Assembly (NCBI RefSeq): GCF_000719955.1 | Contig: NZ_JOII01000026.1 | Location: 43,655-107,654 of the forward strand | Source: Streptomyces albidoflavus | GTDB taxonomy: Bacteria > Actinomycetota > Actinomycetes > Streptomycetales > Streptomycetaceae | DNA length: 64,000 nucleotides | Direction of reading: 5' to 3' | Shown: positions 57,307-64,000 of the stretch, in pieces | How positions within the stretch are numbered: the stretch's first letter is position 1 | How the letters are laid out: each line of letters begins with the position of its first letter | The notes under the pieces: model-generated | Told to the model about the DNA's origin: nothing | What the model saw: the letters and a program-made list of their open reading frames with translations, nothing else | Database searches by the model: none | Position numbers and translations under genes: made by a program

Positions 57307-58530
57307 TCAGCCCTCGCCCACCCCCGCCTCGGTCCGCACCCTCAGCGTCTCCCGGACAAACTTCAGCGCCTCCTCCCGCTCCTCCGGTGTGTCCGCCGCG
57401 ATGATTGCGTGGCCGGTGCGCTGGAGGGAGGAGGAGGTGGGGGCGACGGTGTCGCCCGGGGTGATTTTGAAGGCGGCGTCCACGACGGCGGGGTGGGCCA
57501 GGACTTCGGGGAGGCCGTCGGTCGAGATGACCTTGCCCGGGTCGGAGATGACGAAGTGGCTGGCGGCGTAGCGGGTGGGGGACTCGGGGGCCGGGGGGAG
57601 GTCCATGCCCGTGGCCAGGCGGACGACCAGTTCGAACCAGTCGATGTCGTACGTCAGGGAGCACAGCTCCATGAGGAAGTCGCCGGGGGTGCGGACCGCG
57701 ACCTCCATGACTGCGGGGCCCGTGTCGGTGAGGCGGAATTCCAGGTGGACGATGCCGGTGCGCATGCCGATGGCGGTGAGGACGGAGCGGCCGAGTTCGG
57801 CGACGAGGCGGGCGTCCCGGTCCGGCAGGGGCGGGGCGGTGCGGTGGGTGACCTCGACGAAGTGGGGCGGGCCGGTGGTCTCCTTGGCGGTGAGGTTGGC
57901 GAACCAGACCTCGCCGTCCCGGACCAGGGCCTCCCAGCTGTACTCCGGTCCGTCCAGGGCCTTTTCGACCAGGAGGGGGCCCTCGGCGGCCCGGCGGTGG
58001 GCGGCGGCTTCGAAGGCGTCGGCGTCGGCCACCAGCTCGACGCCGACGCTGCCGGCCGAGGACAGCGGCTTGACGACGACGGGGAAGTGGGTGGCCGCCC
58101 ACTCGGCGGTGGAGGCCAGGTCGTCGGTGAGGCGGTAGGCGGGCTGGCCGATGCCGTGGGCGGCGAAGCGGCCGCGCTGGAGGGCCTTGTTCCGGGAGAT
58201 CACCGCCGCCTGGAGGGACGGGCCGGGCAGGCCGAAGTGGTCCTGGGCCAGGGCGGCTCCCAGGACGTGCGACTCGGTGAAGCCGAAGATGCCGGTCGGG
58301 CGGCTCTTCACCACGGCCGCGTGCACGGTCTCGGCCCACAGCTCGTCCAGCGAGCCGTACTGGCCGAGGCTCGGCTCGACGGAGTCGACCAGGTGCGCGA
58401 TGGCGCCGGTCCAGTGCTGTGTCTCGACGGCGCGGACCCGCAGGCCCAGCCGCCGGGCGGCCGCCGCGTACGGGCGTCCCATGAAACCGACGCCGACGAG
58501 CAGCAGTTCACCCTGGTCCTGGGCGCTCAC
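57307..58530 (-). CDS. ATP-grasp domain carboxylate-amine ligase-like protein
   Basis: A 407-residue cytosolic protein. A pre-ATP-grasp Rossmann part (ELLLVGVGFMGRPYAAAARRLGLRVRAVET) precedes the ATP-grasp fold: AVISRNKALQRGRFAAHGI, FPVVVKPLSSAGSVGVELV, PLLVEKALDGPEYSWEALV and GIVHLEFRLTDTGPAVMEVAVRTPGDFLM, which contain the Lys, Glu and Asn residues that bind ATP and Mg. Such enzymes join a carboxylate to an amine, often an amino acid in peptide-like natural products; the substrates are unknown. Start GTG 58530. It is not in an operon with its neighbours. Confidence 0.9.
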   Translation of the reverse strand: MSAQDQGELLLVGVGFMGRPYAAAARRLGLRVRAVETQHWTGAIAHLVDSVEPSLGQYGSLDELWAETVHAAVVKSRPTGIFGFTESHVLGAALAQDHFGLPGPSLQAAVISRNKALQRGRFAAHGIGQPAYRLTDDLASTAEWAATHFPVVVKPLSSAGSVGVELVADADAFEAAAHRRAAEGPLLVEKALDGPEYSWEALVRDGEVWFANLTAKETTGPPHFVEVTHRTAPPLPDRDARLVAELGRSVLTAIGMRTGIVHLEFRLTDTGPAVMEVAVRTPGDFLMELCSLTYDIDWFELVVRLATGMDLPPAPESPTRYAASHFVISDPGKVISTDGLPEVLAHPAVVDAAFKITPGDTVAPTSSSLQRTGHAIIAADTPEEREEALKFVRETLRVRTEAGVGEG

Positions 58531-58758
58531 GCGGCCTCCTCGTTGGGGCGGTGTCCCGGGGCCGCGCGTCCTGGCGGTCCGGGCTCCGCGTGTCGCTTTT
58601 TTCGTAGCGATTGGCTACTTCCCGTGCGATGGCCGTGAGGCTAGTTGGTGGCGTGGTTCATGGTCAACCGCCGTTGGCGATCAGCCCGTTGGCGGCTCGG
58701 TAGGGTCGTGTGGCCGGGGTGCGGGCCGACGCGCCCGACCACGGAGGAGGACCCGCCG

Positions 58759-59220
58759 ATGCCCCCGATGACCCTGCTCGCCGCCGCCGTCATCGTGTAC
58801 GACCGCCAGGCCGGGCGGGTCGTGCTGCTCCGGCGTGGGGCGGGCGCCAAGTACGGGCACGGGCTGTGGGACCTGCCCATCGGCAAGTGCGACCCCGGGG
58901 AGCCGGTGACCGAGGCGGCCGCCCGGGAGCTGTACGAGGAGACCGGGGTGACGGTACGGACGGAGGACTTGTGGGTCGCGCACCTGGTGCACGGCGCGTG
59001 GGGAGTCGAGGCGCCCGACGGGTACCTCACGGTCGTCTTCGCCGCCGAGCGGTGGAGCGGCGAGCCGGAGAACCGGGAGCCGGGGAAGCACGACCGGGTG
59101 TGCTGGGTCCCCGTCGGTGAGCTGCCCGAGGAGTTCGTACCGGGGTCGGCCGCCGCGCTGGGGGAGTATCTGGGGGGCGACGGGGGGGGGGGGTCGCTCA
59201 GGGGGTGGGAGGGTCGGTGA
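58759..59220 (+). CDS. NUDIX hydrolase
   Basis: A 153-residue pyrophosphohydrolase for nucleoside-diphosphate-linked compounds. The Nudix box is complete: GKCDPGEPVTEAAARELYEETGV, with REL and EE metal ligands. The fold starts LLAAAVIVYDRQAGRVVLLRRG. ATG 58759 follows GGAGGAGG ideally. The last 15 residues (GGDGGGGSLRGWEGR) come from a poly-G tract and are low-complexity, so the exact C-terminus depends on correct sequencing of that run. Confidence 0.93.
   Translation: MPPMTLLAAAVIVYDRQAGRVVLLRRGAGAKYGHGLWDLPIGKCDPGEPVTEAAARELYEETGVTVRTEDLWVAHLVHGAWGVEAPDGYLTVVFAAERWSGEPENREPGKHDRVCWVPVGELPEEFVPGSAAALGEYLGGDGGGGSLRGWEGR
59182..59193 (+). repeat. Run of 12 G inside the NUDIX gene 3' end
   Basis: A homopolymer in coding sequence near the stop codon. 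Loss or gain of one base would change the C-terminal tail only. It may be a slippage site or an assembly error. Confidence 0.9.
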
Positions 59221-59251
59221 ACCCGGGCGGGCCGTGGTCGGCGTCGCCCCC

Positions 59252-59836
59252 TCAGGGGCGGGTCAAGGGCGGCGTGAGTTTCGCCAGGTCGAGTGAGACG
59301 GGGAACGGGACCGGGCGTTCGAGGGAGTCCCGCGCGATGGTGACCGGTGCGTAGGTGCCCGTGGGAGCGTCGAGTTCGTAGACGTGGACGACGGGGCTGC
59401 CTTTCTCGTCCTCCACGCGCCAGTAATGGGGGATGCCGGCTTCGGCGTACTTGCGCAGTTTCACGGTGCGGTCGCGGTGGGCTGATTCGGGGGAGACCAC
59501 TTCGACCACCAGGCTGACGTCGGTGGGTGCGTACCAGGTGCGGTCCGCGTCGAAGGGGAGTGAGGTGACCAGGAGGTCCGGTTCAGGGCGGTTGCGGGAG
59601 TCGAGGCGGATGGTCATTTCGCGTTCGATCTCCACGCCTTCGGGGGCCTGGTTCATGAGGCCGACGGTGAGCGCTGTGACGATCCGGCCGTGCCATGATC
59701 GCTGGGGGGACAGAATGAAGACGAGCGCTCCGTCGATCAGCTCGGTGTGGCGGGGTGCCTCGGGGAGGCGGTCCAGGTCCTCCGCGAACCAGCCTTCCGC
59801 GCGGGGCGGGCGCATCCAGTCGGGCAGTGCGGCCAT
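59252..59836 (-). CDS. Uma2 family endonuclease-fold protein (DUF820)
   Basis: A 194-residue PD-(D/E)XK-fold protein. It has TELIDGALVFILSPQRSWHGRIVTALTVGLM, RPEPDLLVTSLPFDADRTWYAPTDVSLVVEVVSPESAHRDRTVKLRKYAEAGIPHYW, which contains the PD, the (D/E)xV and the K of the nuclease site. Streptomyces carry many paralogues of unknown role. ATG 59836. Confidence 0.92.
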   Translation of the reverse strand: MAALPDWMRPPRAEGWFAEDLDRLPEAPRHTELIDGALVFILSPQRSWHGRIVTALTVGLMNQAPEGVEIEREMTIRLDSRNRPEPDLLVTSLPFDADRTWYAPTDVSLVVEVVSPESAHRDRTVKLRKYAEAGIPHYWRVEDEKGSPVVHVYELDAPTGTYAPVTIARDSLERPVPFPVSLDLAKLTPPLTRP

Positions 59837-59971
59837 GGTGTCACCGTAGCCCCACGGTGAGAGCGTGGTGAGGTTCTTCCCCTGCCGCGCCCACCCCCGC
59901 GAGAGGTGGGGCGGGTGGGGTCGGTGTGATGATGAGAGGTGAAGCACGACACGTACGGCGAAAGGCCCCGC

Positions 59972-60568
59972 ATGGCACCGCGCATTCTGTTGGCACGGCA
60001 CGGACAGACCGCCTGGTCGCGGTCGGGGCGGCACACGGGGCTGACCGACCTCCCGCTGCTCGACGAGGGGCGGGCGGACGCGGGGCTGCTCGGGGGGCGG
60101 CTGGCGGCTGAGCCGTTCGCGGGGCTGCCGCAGGTCGAGGTGCGGACCAGTCCGCTGGTACGGGCGCGGGAGACGGCCGAGCTGGCCGGGTTCGGGGAGC
60201 GGGCCACGCCCTGGGACGCGCTGGTCGAGTGGCGGTACGGGGAGTACGAGGGGCTGACCCCCGACGAGATCCACGCCCGGCAGCCGGGGTGGCTGGTCTG
60301 GCGGGACGGGGCGCCCGGCGGCGAGAGCACGCAGGAGGTGTCGGACCGGGCCGACGAGGTGGTCGCCTGGGCCAGGTCCGCCGACCGGGACGTGCTGCTC
60401 TTCGCCCACGGCCACATCCTGCGCGCCCTCGGCGCCCGCTGGCTCGGCCTGCCCATCGCCTTCGGCGCCCGCATCCGCCTCGCGCCCGCCTCGCTCTCGG
60501 TGCTCGGCTGGTCGTACGGCGAGCCGGCGCTGGAGTCCTGGAACGACACCGGGCACCTCGCGGGCTAG
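59972..60568 (+). CDS. Histidine phosphatase family protein (phosphoglycerate mutase-like)
   Basis: A 198-residue acid phosphatase of the PGM superfamily. The active-site RHG motif is [26 protein letters not shown]; the second site has [17 protein letters not shown], the acid/base Glu in [17 protein letters not shown] and the second His in [18 protein letters not shown] 59972 with GAAAGG upstream; a GTG at 59939 in the same frame is an alternative. Substrate unknown. Confidence 0.92.
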   Translation: MAPRILLARHGQTAWSRSGRHTGLTDLPLLDEGRADAGLLGGRLAAEPFAGLPQVEVRTSPLVRARETAELAGFGERATPWDALVEWRYGEYEGLTPDEIHARQPGWLVWRDGAPGGESTQEVSDRADEVVAWARSADRDVLLFAHGHILRALGARWLGLPIAFGARIRLAPASLSVLGWSYGEPALESWNDTGHLAG

Positions 60569-60574
60569 GGGCCC

Positions 60575-61987
60575 TCACACCGCCAGGGCCTCGTGGCGGT
60601 CGAGGAAGGCGCCGACCGGGCGGTGGCGGCGGTGCGGGGCGAGCAGTTCGGCGGTGGCCGACAGGCGGGACTGGACCCGGCTGGACTGGACCTCGTCGAG
60701 GAGGGCCAGGACGCGGGTGCCGGCGTCGGCGGCCTCGTCCGGGCGGCCGGCGCGGGCCAGGCCGGAGGCCAGCTCGGAGGTGTACAGGGCGATGTTGCGC
60801 GTCAGGTGCGGGGTGCGGACCGCCGCCTGTGAGGCGGCGCGCCGGGCGTGGCCGGCGGCGCGGGCGTGGTCGCCGAGCGCCCCCCAGCACTGCGCCTGGA
60901 GCATCTCCAGCTCGGCCTCGCCGAAGAAGGACATCCACTCCGGGTCGGCCTCGCCCGCGCCCCGGCCGAACAGCTCCCCGGCCCGCGCCACCGCCCCCTC
61001 GCACCCGCCGCGGTCGCCGAGCCCGGCCCAGCCGCCCGCCTCGCGCAGCGCCAGCAGCGCCAGCAGGCGGGGCGAGCCCAGTCTGGAGGCGGCGCGCTGG
61101 GCGGCCTGGGCGGCGCGGACGGCCTCGCGGTAGCGGCCGGTGTCGCGGGCGAGGAAGGCGGTGTTGCAGAAGGCGTGGGCCTCCAGGGCCGCGTCGCCGG
61201 ACATCCGGGCGGTGGCGAGGGCCTCGGCGTAGTGCGAGCGGGCCTCCTGCTGGCGGCCGGAGTCGTGGGCCAGCCAGCCCACCGAGATGGCCAGCTCTCC
61301 GGCGCCGGCGTGCAGCCGGTCGGCGGTGGACTGGCGGGTGGTGCCCGCGTCGAGCAGGGCGTAGGCGGTACGGAGCTGGCGGGCGGCCCTGCGGTAGAGG
61401 CCGTCGGCGCCGTGCCGGTCGTCCAGCGTACGGATCAGCCGTACCGCCTGCTCGACGGCGCCGGCCTCGGCCTCGCCGACGCGTTGGTGCGGAATGGTGC
61501 CTTCGTCGCCGGTGAGGGTGCCGAGCGCACCCAGGGAGGCCGCCGCCACCGTGGCGGTCGAACCGGTCATGAACGCGCGCCGTTGCACGTCGCTCTCCTC
61601 GCGCATCTGTCTCCCGGAACCCGGGGGTGAATCCGGAGGATCCGGGGGGATCGGGTACTCGTACGGGGTGTCCGAAGGAGGGTGCGTGCCGCGCGAGGCG
61701 GCTCTGCCCCGTACGGCCTGGCGCGGGGTGAAGCCGAGCGCGGTGAGGTCCCGGCCGGGGAACATGTGCCGGAACACCCGCTCGTAGGCGTAGTTGGGGC
61801 AGCGGATCTCCCCTGCCTCGACCCGGCCCACGTACCGGGCGTCGCAGCTCACGTGCTCGCCGATCTCACGGCCCGCCTTGCGGACCGCGGCGGCGAACTC
61901 GGCCGGTGAGAGCTGTCCGCGCAGTTCCCTGAAGACCGTGTTGGGCCTCGGGGGGTGCGCGGAGGAAGCCACCGGTGACGACGTCAT
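60575..61987 (-). CDS. NsdA-like TPR regulator
   Basis: A 470-residue protein. Residues about 15-85 (VFRELRGQLSPAEFAAAVRKAGREIGEHVSCDARYVGRVEAGEIRCPNYAYERVFRHMF) form a helix-turn-helix-like unit as in NsdA, the Streptomyces negative regulator of sporulation and antibiotic production. After a Pro-rich linker and a hydrophobic stretch (FMTGSTATVAAASLGALGTL) come TPR-like helical repeats from about 170 to 460, rich in Ala/Arg with AREAxxxYxEAL patterns. It overlaps none of its neighbours. Probably one of several NsdA paralogues; its exact role is unknown. Confidence 0.82.
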   Translation of the reverse strand: MTSSPVASSAHPPRPNTVFRELRGQLSPAEFAAAVRKAGREIGEHVSCDARYVGRVEAGEIRCPNYAYERVFRHMFPGRDLTALGFTPRQAVRGRAASRGTHPPSDTPYEYPIPPDPPDSPPGSGRQMREESDVQRRAFMTGSTATVAAASLGALGTLTGDEGTIPHQRVGEAEAGAVEQAVRLIRTLDDRHGADGLYRRAARQLRTAYALLDAGTTRQSTADRLHAGAGELAISVGWLAHDSGRQQEARSHYAEALATARMSGDAALEAHAFCNTAFLARDTGRYREAVRAAQAAQRAASRLGSPRLLALLALREAGGWAGLGDRGGCEGAVARAGELFGRGAGEADPEWMSFFGEAELEMLQAQCWGALGDHARAAGHARRAASQAAVRTPHLTRNIALYTSELASGLARAGRPDEAADAGTRVLALLDEVQSSRVQSRLSATAELLAPHRRHRPVGAFLDRHEALAV

Positions 61988-62239
61988 GGCCGACCCCTCT
62001 CCTGCGGATCACGCCGGAACGGTGACCGCCGGCTGCGGACCGTGTTCCGACGGAGCAGCAACGTACCTTCTGTAACCGGTCCGGCACACAGGGTTTGACT
62101 ACAAAAGGGATATCTCTCCCGCGATCTGCCATGAAGTGCCATCCTTTGCGGCCAACGGGTGCCGTAGCCGTTGACGCTCCGTCGCGTTGGTTCTCGCGGA
62201 GGGAAGCGCAGTGGCTGCTCTCCGCGAGGAGGGATTTCC
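61988..62239. promoter_or_regulatory. Divergent promoter region
   Basis: 252 bases between the NsdA-like gene and the small unknown gene. The segment 62050-62130 is AT-richer (TTGACTACAAAAGGGATATCT around 62094-62114), a good candidate for a promoter. AGGAGGGA at 62226-62233 precedes the TTG start on the plus strand. Confidence 0.45.
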
Positions 62240-62644
62240 TTGTTGGACGCCGGAACGGACACCCGAGACCCCTGGACGCCCGCGGCGGGTGTCCAGGCCG
62301 CCGACCGCCGCCCCTGTGACCTGGTCACCGTCCCCGCCCGGCAGGGGCTGGAGGCCGTGGACATCCTCCGCCGGGGCGCCGAACCGGCCGTCGGCCCCGT
62401 CCTGCTCGTCGGCCGCTGCGACACCCTCGGCTTCCTGGTGCCGCCCGGCACCGCCGACCGCTGGGACGTCCCGGGCAGCGCCTGTACGACCGCCGGGCGC
62501 CGGCCCGGCGGAGCCCCCGCCGTCGCCGGGACCGGCTGGCTGCTGCCGCCCGGCGACGGCGGGCCCGTCACCGACCCGGCGCGGCTCCGGGCCGCGCTGG
62601 ACGAGGCGGCCCGGCTCATCGCCGCCGCCGACCGCCGCCGCTGA
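62240..62644 (+). CDS. Small unknown protein, TTG start
   Basis: A 134-residue soluble protein that starts at tandem TTG codons (62240, 62243) behind AGGAGGGA, then DAGTDTRDPWTPAAGVQAADRRP. The core CDLVTVPARQGLEAVDILRR, VGPVLLVGRCDTLGFLVPPGTADRWDVPG and GTGWLLPPGDGGPVTDPARLRAALDEAARLI resembles the later part of Streptomyces proteins annotated as bifunctional primase/polymerase-like, without their catalytic domain. No function can be given. The two cysteines are not in a motif. Confidence 0.7.
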   Translation: MLDAGTDTRDPWTPAAGVQAADRRPCDLVTVPARQGLEAVDILRRGAEPAVGPVLLVGRCDTLGFLVPPGTADRWDVPGSACTTAGRRPGGAPAVAGTGWLLPPGDGGPVTDPARLRAALDEAARLIAAADRRR

Positions 62645-62701
62645 CCCCGGCCGGCCGGGCCCGCCCGCGCCGCCCGCCGCCCGCCCCCGCAGAATGGGGG
62701 C

Positions 62702-63592
62702 ATGGCACGAGGCAGGGCGGGCAAGGGGCGCGAGCGCGGTGAGGGGCGGCGGCGCGGCGGGCGGGAGGCCGTGGTCGAGGCCGTCGACGGGGGTACCGCC
62801 GAGCTGCGGCCCGACCCCGAGCGGGCCGAGGGCTGGTCGCTCATGATCGACGGGGCGCCGCAGTCGCACGTCGACCTGGCCGACCCCTCCCACCTGGCCT
62901 TTCCCTATCAGCGGCGGCTCGGGCACGTCATCGACCTGGTCGCGCCCGCCGGGCAGCCCTTGCGGGTGCTGCACCTCGGCGGGGGCGCGCTGACGCTGGC
63001 GCGGTACGTGGGGGTGACGCGGCCGCGGTCCACACAGCAGGTGGTGGAGAAGGACGCGGCCCTGGTGCGGCTCGTGCGCAGGGTGCTGCCCCTCGATCCG
63101 CAGGCGCGGGTCAAGGTGCGGGAAGGGGATGCCCGAGAAGGGCTCGGGCGGGTTGCCGACGGGTGGGCCGATCTTGTCGTGGCCGACGTCTTCAGTGGGG
63201 CGCGGACTCCTGCCCACCTGACCAGTGTGGAGTTCCTGGCGGAGGTGCGCAGGGTGCTGGCTCCCGGGGGGTGGTACGCGGGGAACCTCGCCGACGGGCC
63301 GCCGTTGGCGTATCTGCGGGGGCAGGTGGCGACCGCTGCCGCTGTCTTTCCCGAGGTGGCGGTTGCCGCCGATCCGGTGGTGTGGCGGGGGAAGCGGTTC
63401 GGGAACGCGGTGCTCGTCGCGGCTGGGCAGCCCTTGCCCGTGGGGGAGTTCACCCGGAGGGTGGCGGGGGATCCGCACCCTGGGCGGGTGGAGCACGGGG
63501 GCGGGTTGCGGGACTTCACCGGCGGTGCGGGGGCGGTCTCCGACGCCGTTGCCAAGGCTTCGCCGGCGCCGCCGGCGGGGGCGTTCGACTGA
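62702..63592 (+). CDS. Spermidine synthase-fold protein
   Basis: A 296-residue Rossmann-fold protein. After a basic N-terminus (Arg/Gly-rich, 25 residues) it has ELRPDPERAEGWSLMIDGAPQSHVDLADPSHLAFPYQRRLGHVIDLVA, the SAM-type motif LRVLHLGGGALTLARYV, EKDAALVRLVRRVLPLD and DLVVADVFSGARTPAHLTSVEFLAEVRRVLAPGGWYAGNLADG. This is the common actinobacterial spermidine-synthase-like family, where aminopropyl transfer has not been shown; some members may be methyltransferases. ATG 62702. Confidence 0.88.
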   Translation: MARGRAGKGRERGEGRRRGGREAVVEAVDGGTAELRPDPERAEGWSLMIDGAPQSHVDLADPSHLAFPYQRRLGHVIDLVAPAGQPLRVLHLGGGALTLARYVGVTRPRSTQQVVEKDAALVRLVRRVLPLDPQARVKVREGDAREGLGRVADGWADLVVADVFSGARTPAHLTSVEFLAEVRRVLAPGGWYAGNLADGPPLAYLRGQVATAAAVFPEVAVAADPVVWRGKRFGNAVLVAAGQPLPVGEFTRRVAGDPHPGRVEHGGGLRDFTGGAGAVSDAVAKASPAPPAGAFD

Positions 63593-63594
63593 GG

Positions 63595-63678
63595 GGCCTC
63601 AGGTGCCGGCGGGGCTGGGGTGGGGTGGCCTCAAACGCCGGCCGGGCTTGATTTTGGCCTCAAGCGCCGGCCGGGCTT
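63595..63678. repeat. Three short direct repeats of about 23-29 bases
   Basis: Two copies at 63627-63649 and 63656-63678 share 22 of 23 bases (GGCCTCAA(A/G)CGCCGGCCGGG core), 29 bases apart, and a degenerate third copy lies at about 63595-63618. This GCCTCAAACGCCGG motif is a common intergenic repeat in Streptomyces genomes. It sits between convergent genes. Confidence 0.8.
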
Positions 63679-63685
63679 CAGCTTC

Positions 63686-63960
63686 TCACCGTTCGTCGAT
63701 GTCCACCCGTGGTGGGTAGCCGTTCCAGGAGCAGAAGACTGAGGAGCTGCGGTCGCCCTGGGTGAAGGTGACGCGGATCCAGGCGCCGCCGCTTTCCTCG
63801 CGGGTCCAGACCTGCATGGTCCAGCCGGGGGTGGGGGTGGCGGAGACGAAGTCGGCGGAGTCGGGGCCGATGTCGAGGACGACCTGGCCGCCCGCGACGG
63901 TGTAGCCCTTGACTCCGGTGTCCGGGTCGGCCGGTGGGGGTTCGGGGGAGGGGGGTGTGG
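63686..63960 (-). CDS. 3' end of an unknown protein gene, truncated by the contig end
   Basis: The last 91 codons of a minus-strand gene. The N-terminal visible part is a Pro-rich linker, followed by a compact beta-type domain: GYTVAGGQVVLDIGPDSADFVSATPTPGWTMQVW, then WIRVTFTQGDRSSSVFCSWNGYPPRVDIDER and stop. The linker suggests a membrane or secreted protein with a C-terminal soluble domain. The true start lies beyond the window. Reading frames that begin MCIRDS or MYKRQ in this region are adapter artefacts. Confidence 0.75.
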
Positions 63961-64000
63961 CTGTCTCTTATACACATCTGACGCTGCCGACGACTCCTTA
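63961..64000. other. Illumina Nextera adapter contamination
   Basis: 63961-63993 is the reverse complement of the Nextera transposase read-1 adapter (it contains the 19-base mosaic end CTGTCTCTTATACACATCT). The final seven bases CTCCTTA match the start of the reverse complement of the i5 index S505/N505. This is not genomic DNA; the real contig ends at about 63960. Confidence 0.98.

Noticed and set aside
63631..63977. Reading frames beginning MYKRQ and MCIRDS at the right end
   Set aside because: Their first codons are translated Nextera adapter; they are not real proteins.

Overview
The window looks like a draft-assembly contig from a Streptomyces or a close relative. Base composition is about 70-75 % GC, GTG starts and four-base stop/start overlaps (ATGA, GTGA) are common, and the gene set is typical of the genus: a WhiB-like protein, OxyR/AhpCD, polyphosphate glucokinase, an NsdA-like TPR regulator, DUF6542, a DUF1707 protein and a GlpX bisphosphatase. 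The last 40 bases are Illumina Nextera adapter, so the right edge is a sequencing artefact.

Layout. 1-2400: a 5'-truncated Tad/Flp pilus locus (tadA, tadB) whose tadC is cut after about 164 codons and joined to unrelated, lower-GC sequence. 2.9-10 kb: aldo/keto reductase, short-chain cis-prenyltransferase, PIN-PhoH ATPase, a secreted SLT lytic transglycosylase behind a long structured leader, and an AI-2E family permease. 9.7-12.3 kb: peroxide defence (oxyR divergent from ahpC-ahpD). 12.3-17.4 kb: an ABC exporter operon under a PadR regulator, then an SPFH protein translationally coupled to a ribbon-helix-helix protein. 17.7-25.4 kb: class A penicillin-binding protein, catalase, a SpoIIE-type phosphatase gene interrupted by an in-frame TAG, a methyltransferase, DUF402, and a 163-bp near-perfect palindrome. 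25.6-34.6 kb: class II and class I fumarases around a secreted SGNH/ricin-lectin protein, a subtilase and a TrmB/LuxR-type regulator. 34.7-47.8 kb: a receptor kinase fused to an amino-acid-type solute-binding domain, DUF1707 protein, WhiB-like protein, glpX, DUF4245, a nitroreductase-family protein, xseB/xseA, an APC permease, ispH, ppgK, DUF6542 and ychF.

48.6-52.2 kb is the most unusual part: a tight six-reading-frame minus-strand operon. It encodes a cytosolic protein of unknown function, a MauE-like membrane protein, a MauD/TlpA-like thioredoxin, a Tat-exported 12-cysteine protein that resembles the tryptophan-tryptophylquinone light chain of methylamine dehydrogenase fused to two peptidoglycan-binding domains, a 58-residue membrane peptide, and a membrane protein in the same frame as that peptide with only a UGA codon between them. 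No methylamine dehydrogenase heavy chain or MauG is seen. The operon lies directly downstream of selD on the same strand, and selD sits beside tRNA-Sec, selA and selB (53.5-56.8 kb). A small hairpin with a GGU loop follows the in-frame UGA, so a membrane selenoprotein is a testable idea.

57.3-64 kb: ATP-grasp ligase, NUDIX hydrolase, Uma2-type nuclease-fold protein, histidine phosphatase, NsdA-like regulator, a small unknown protein, a spermidine-synthase-fold protein, short direct repeats, the 3' end of an unknown gene and the adapter.
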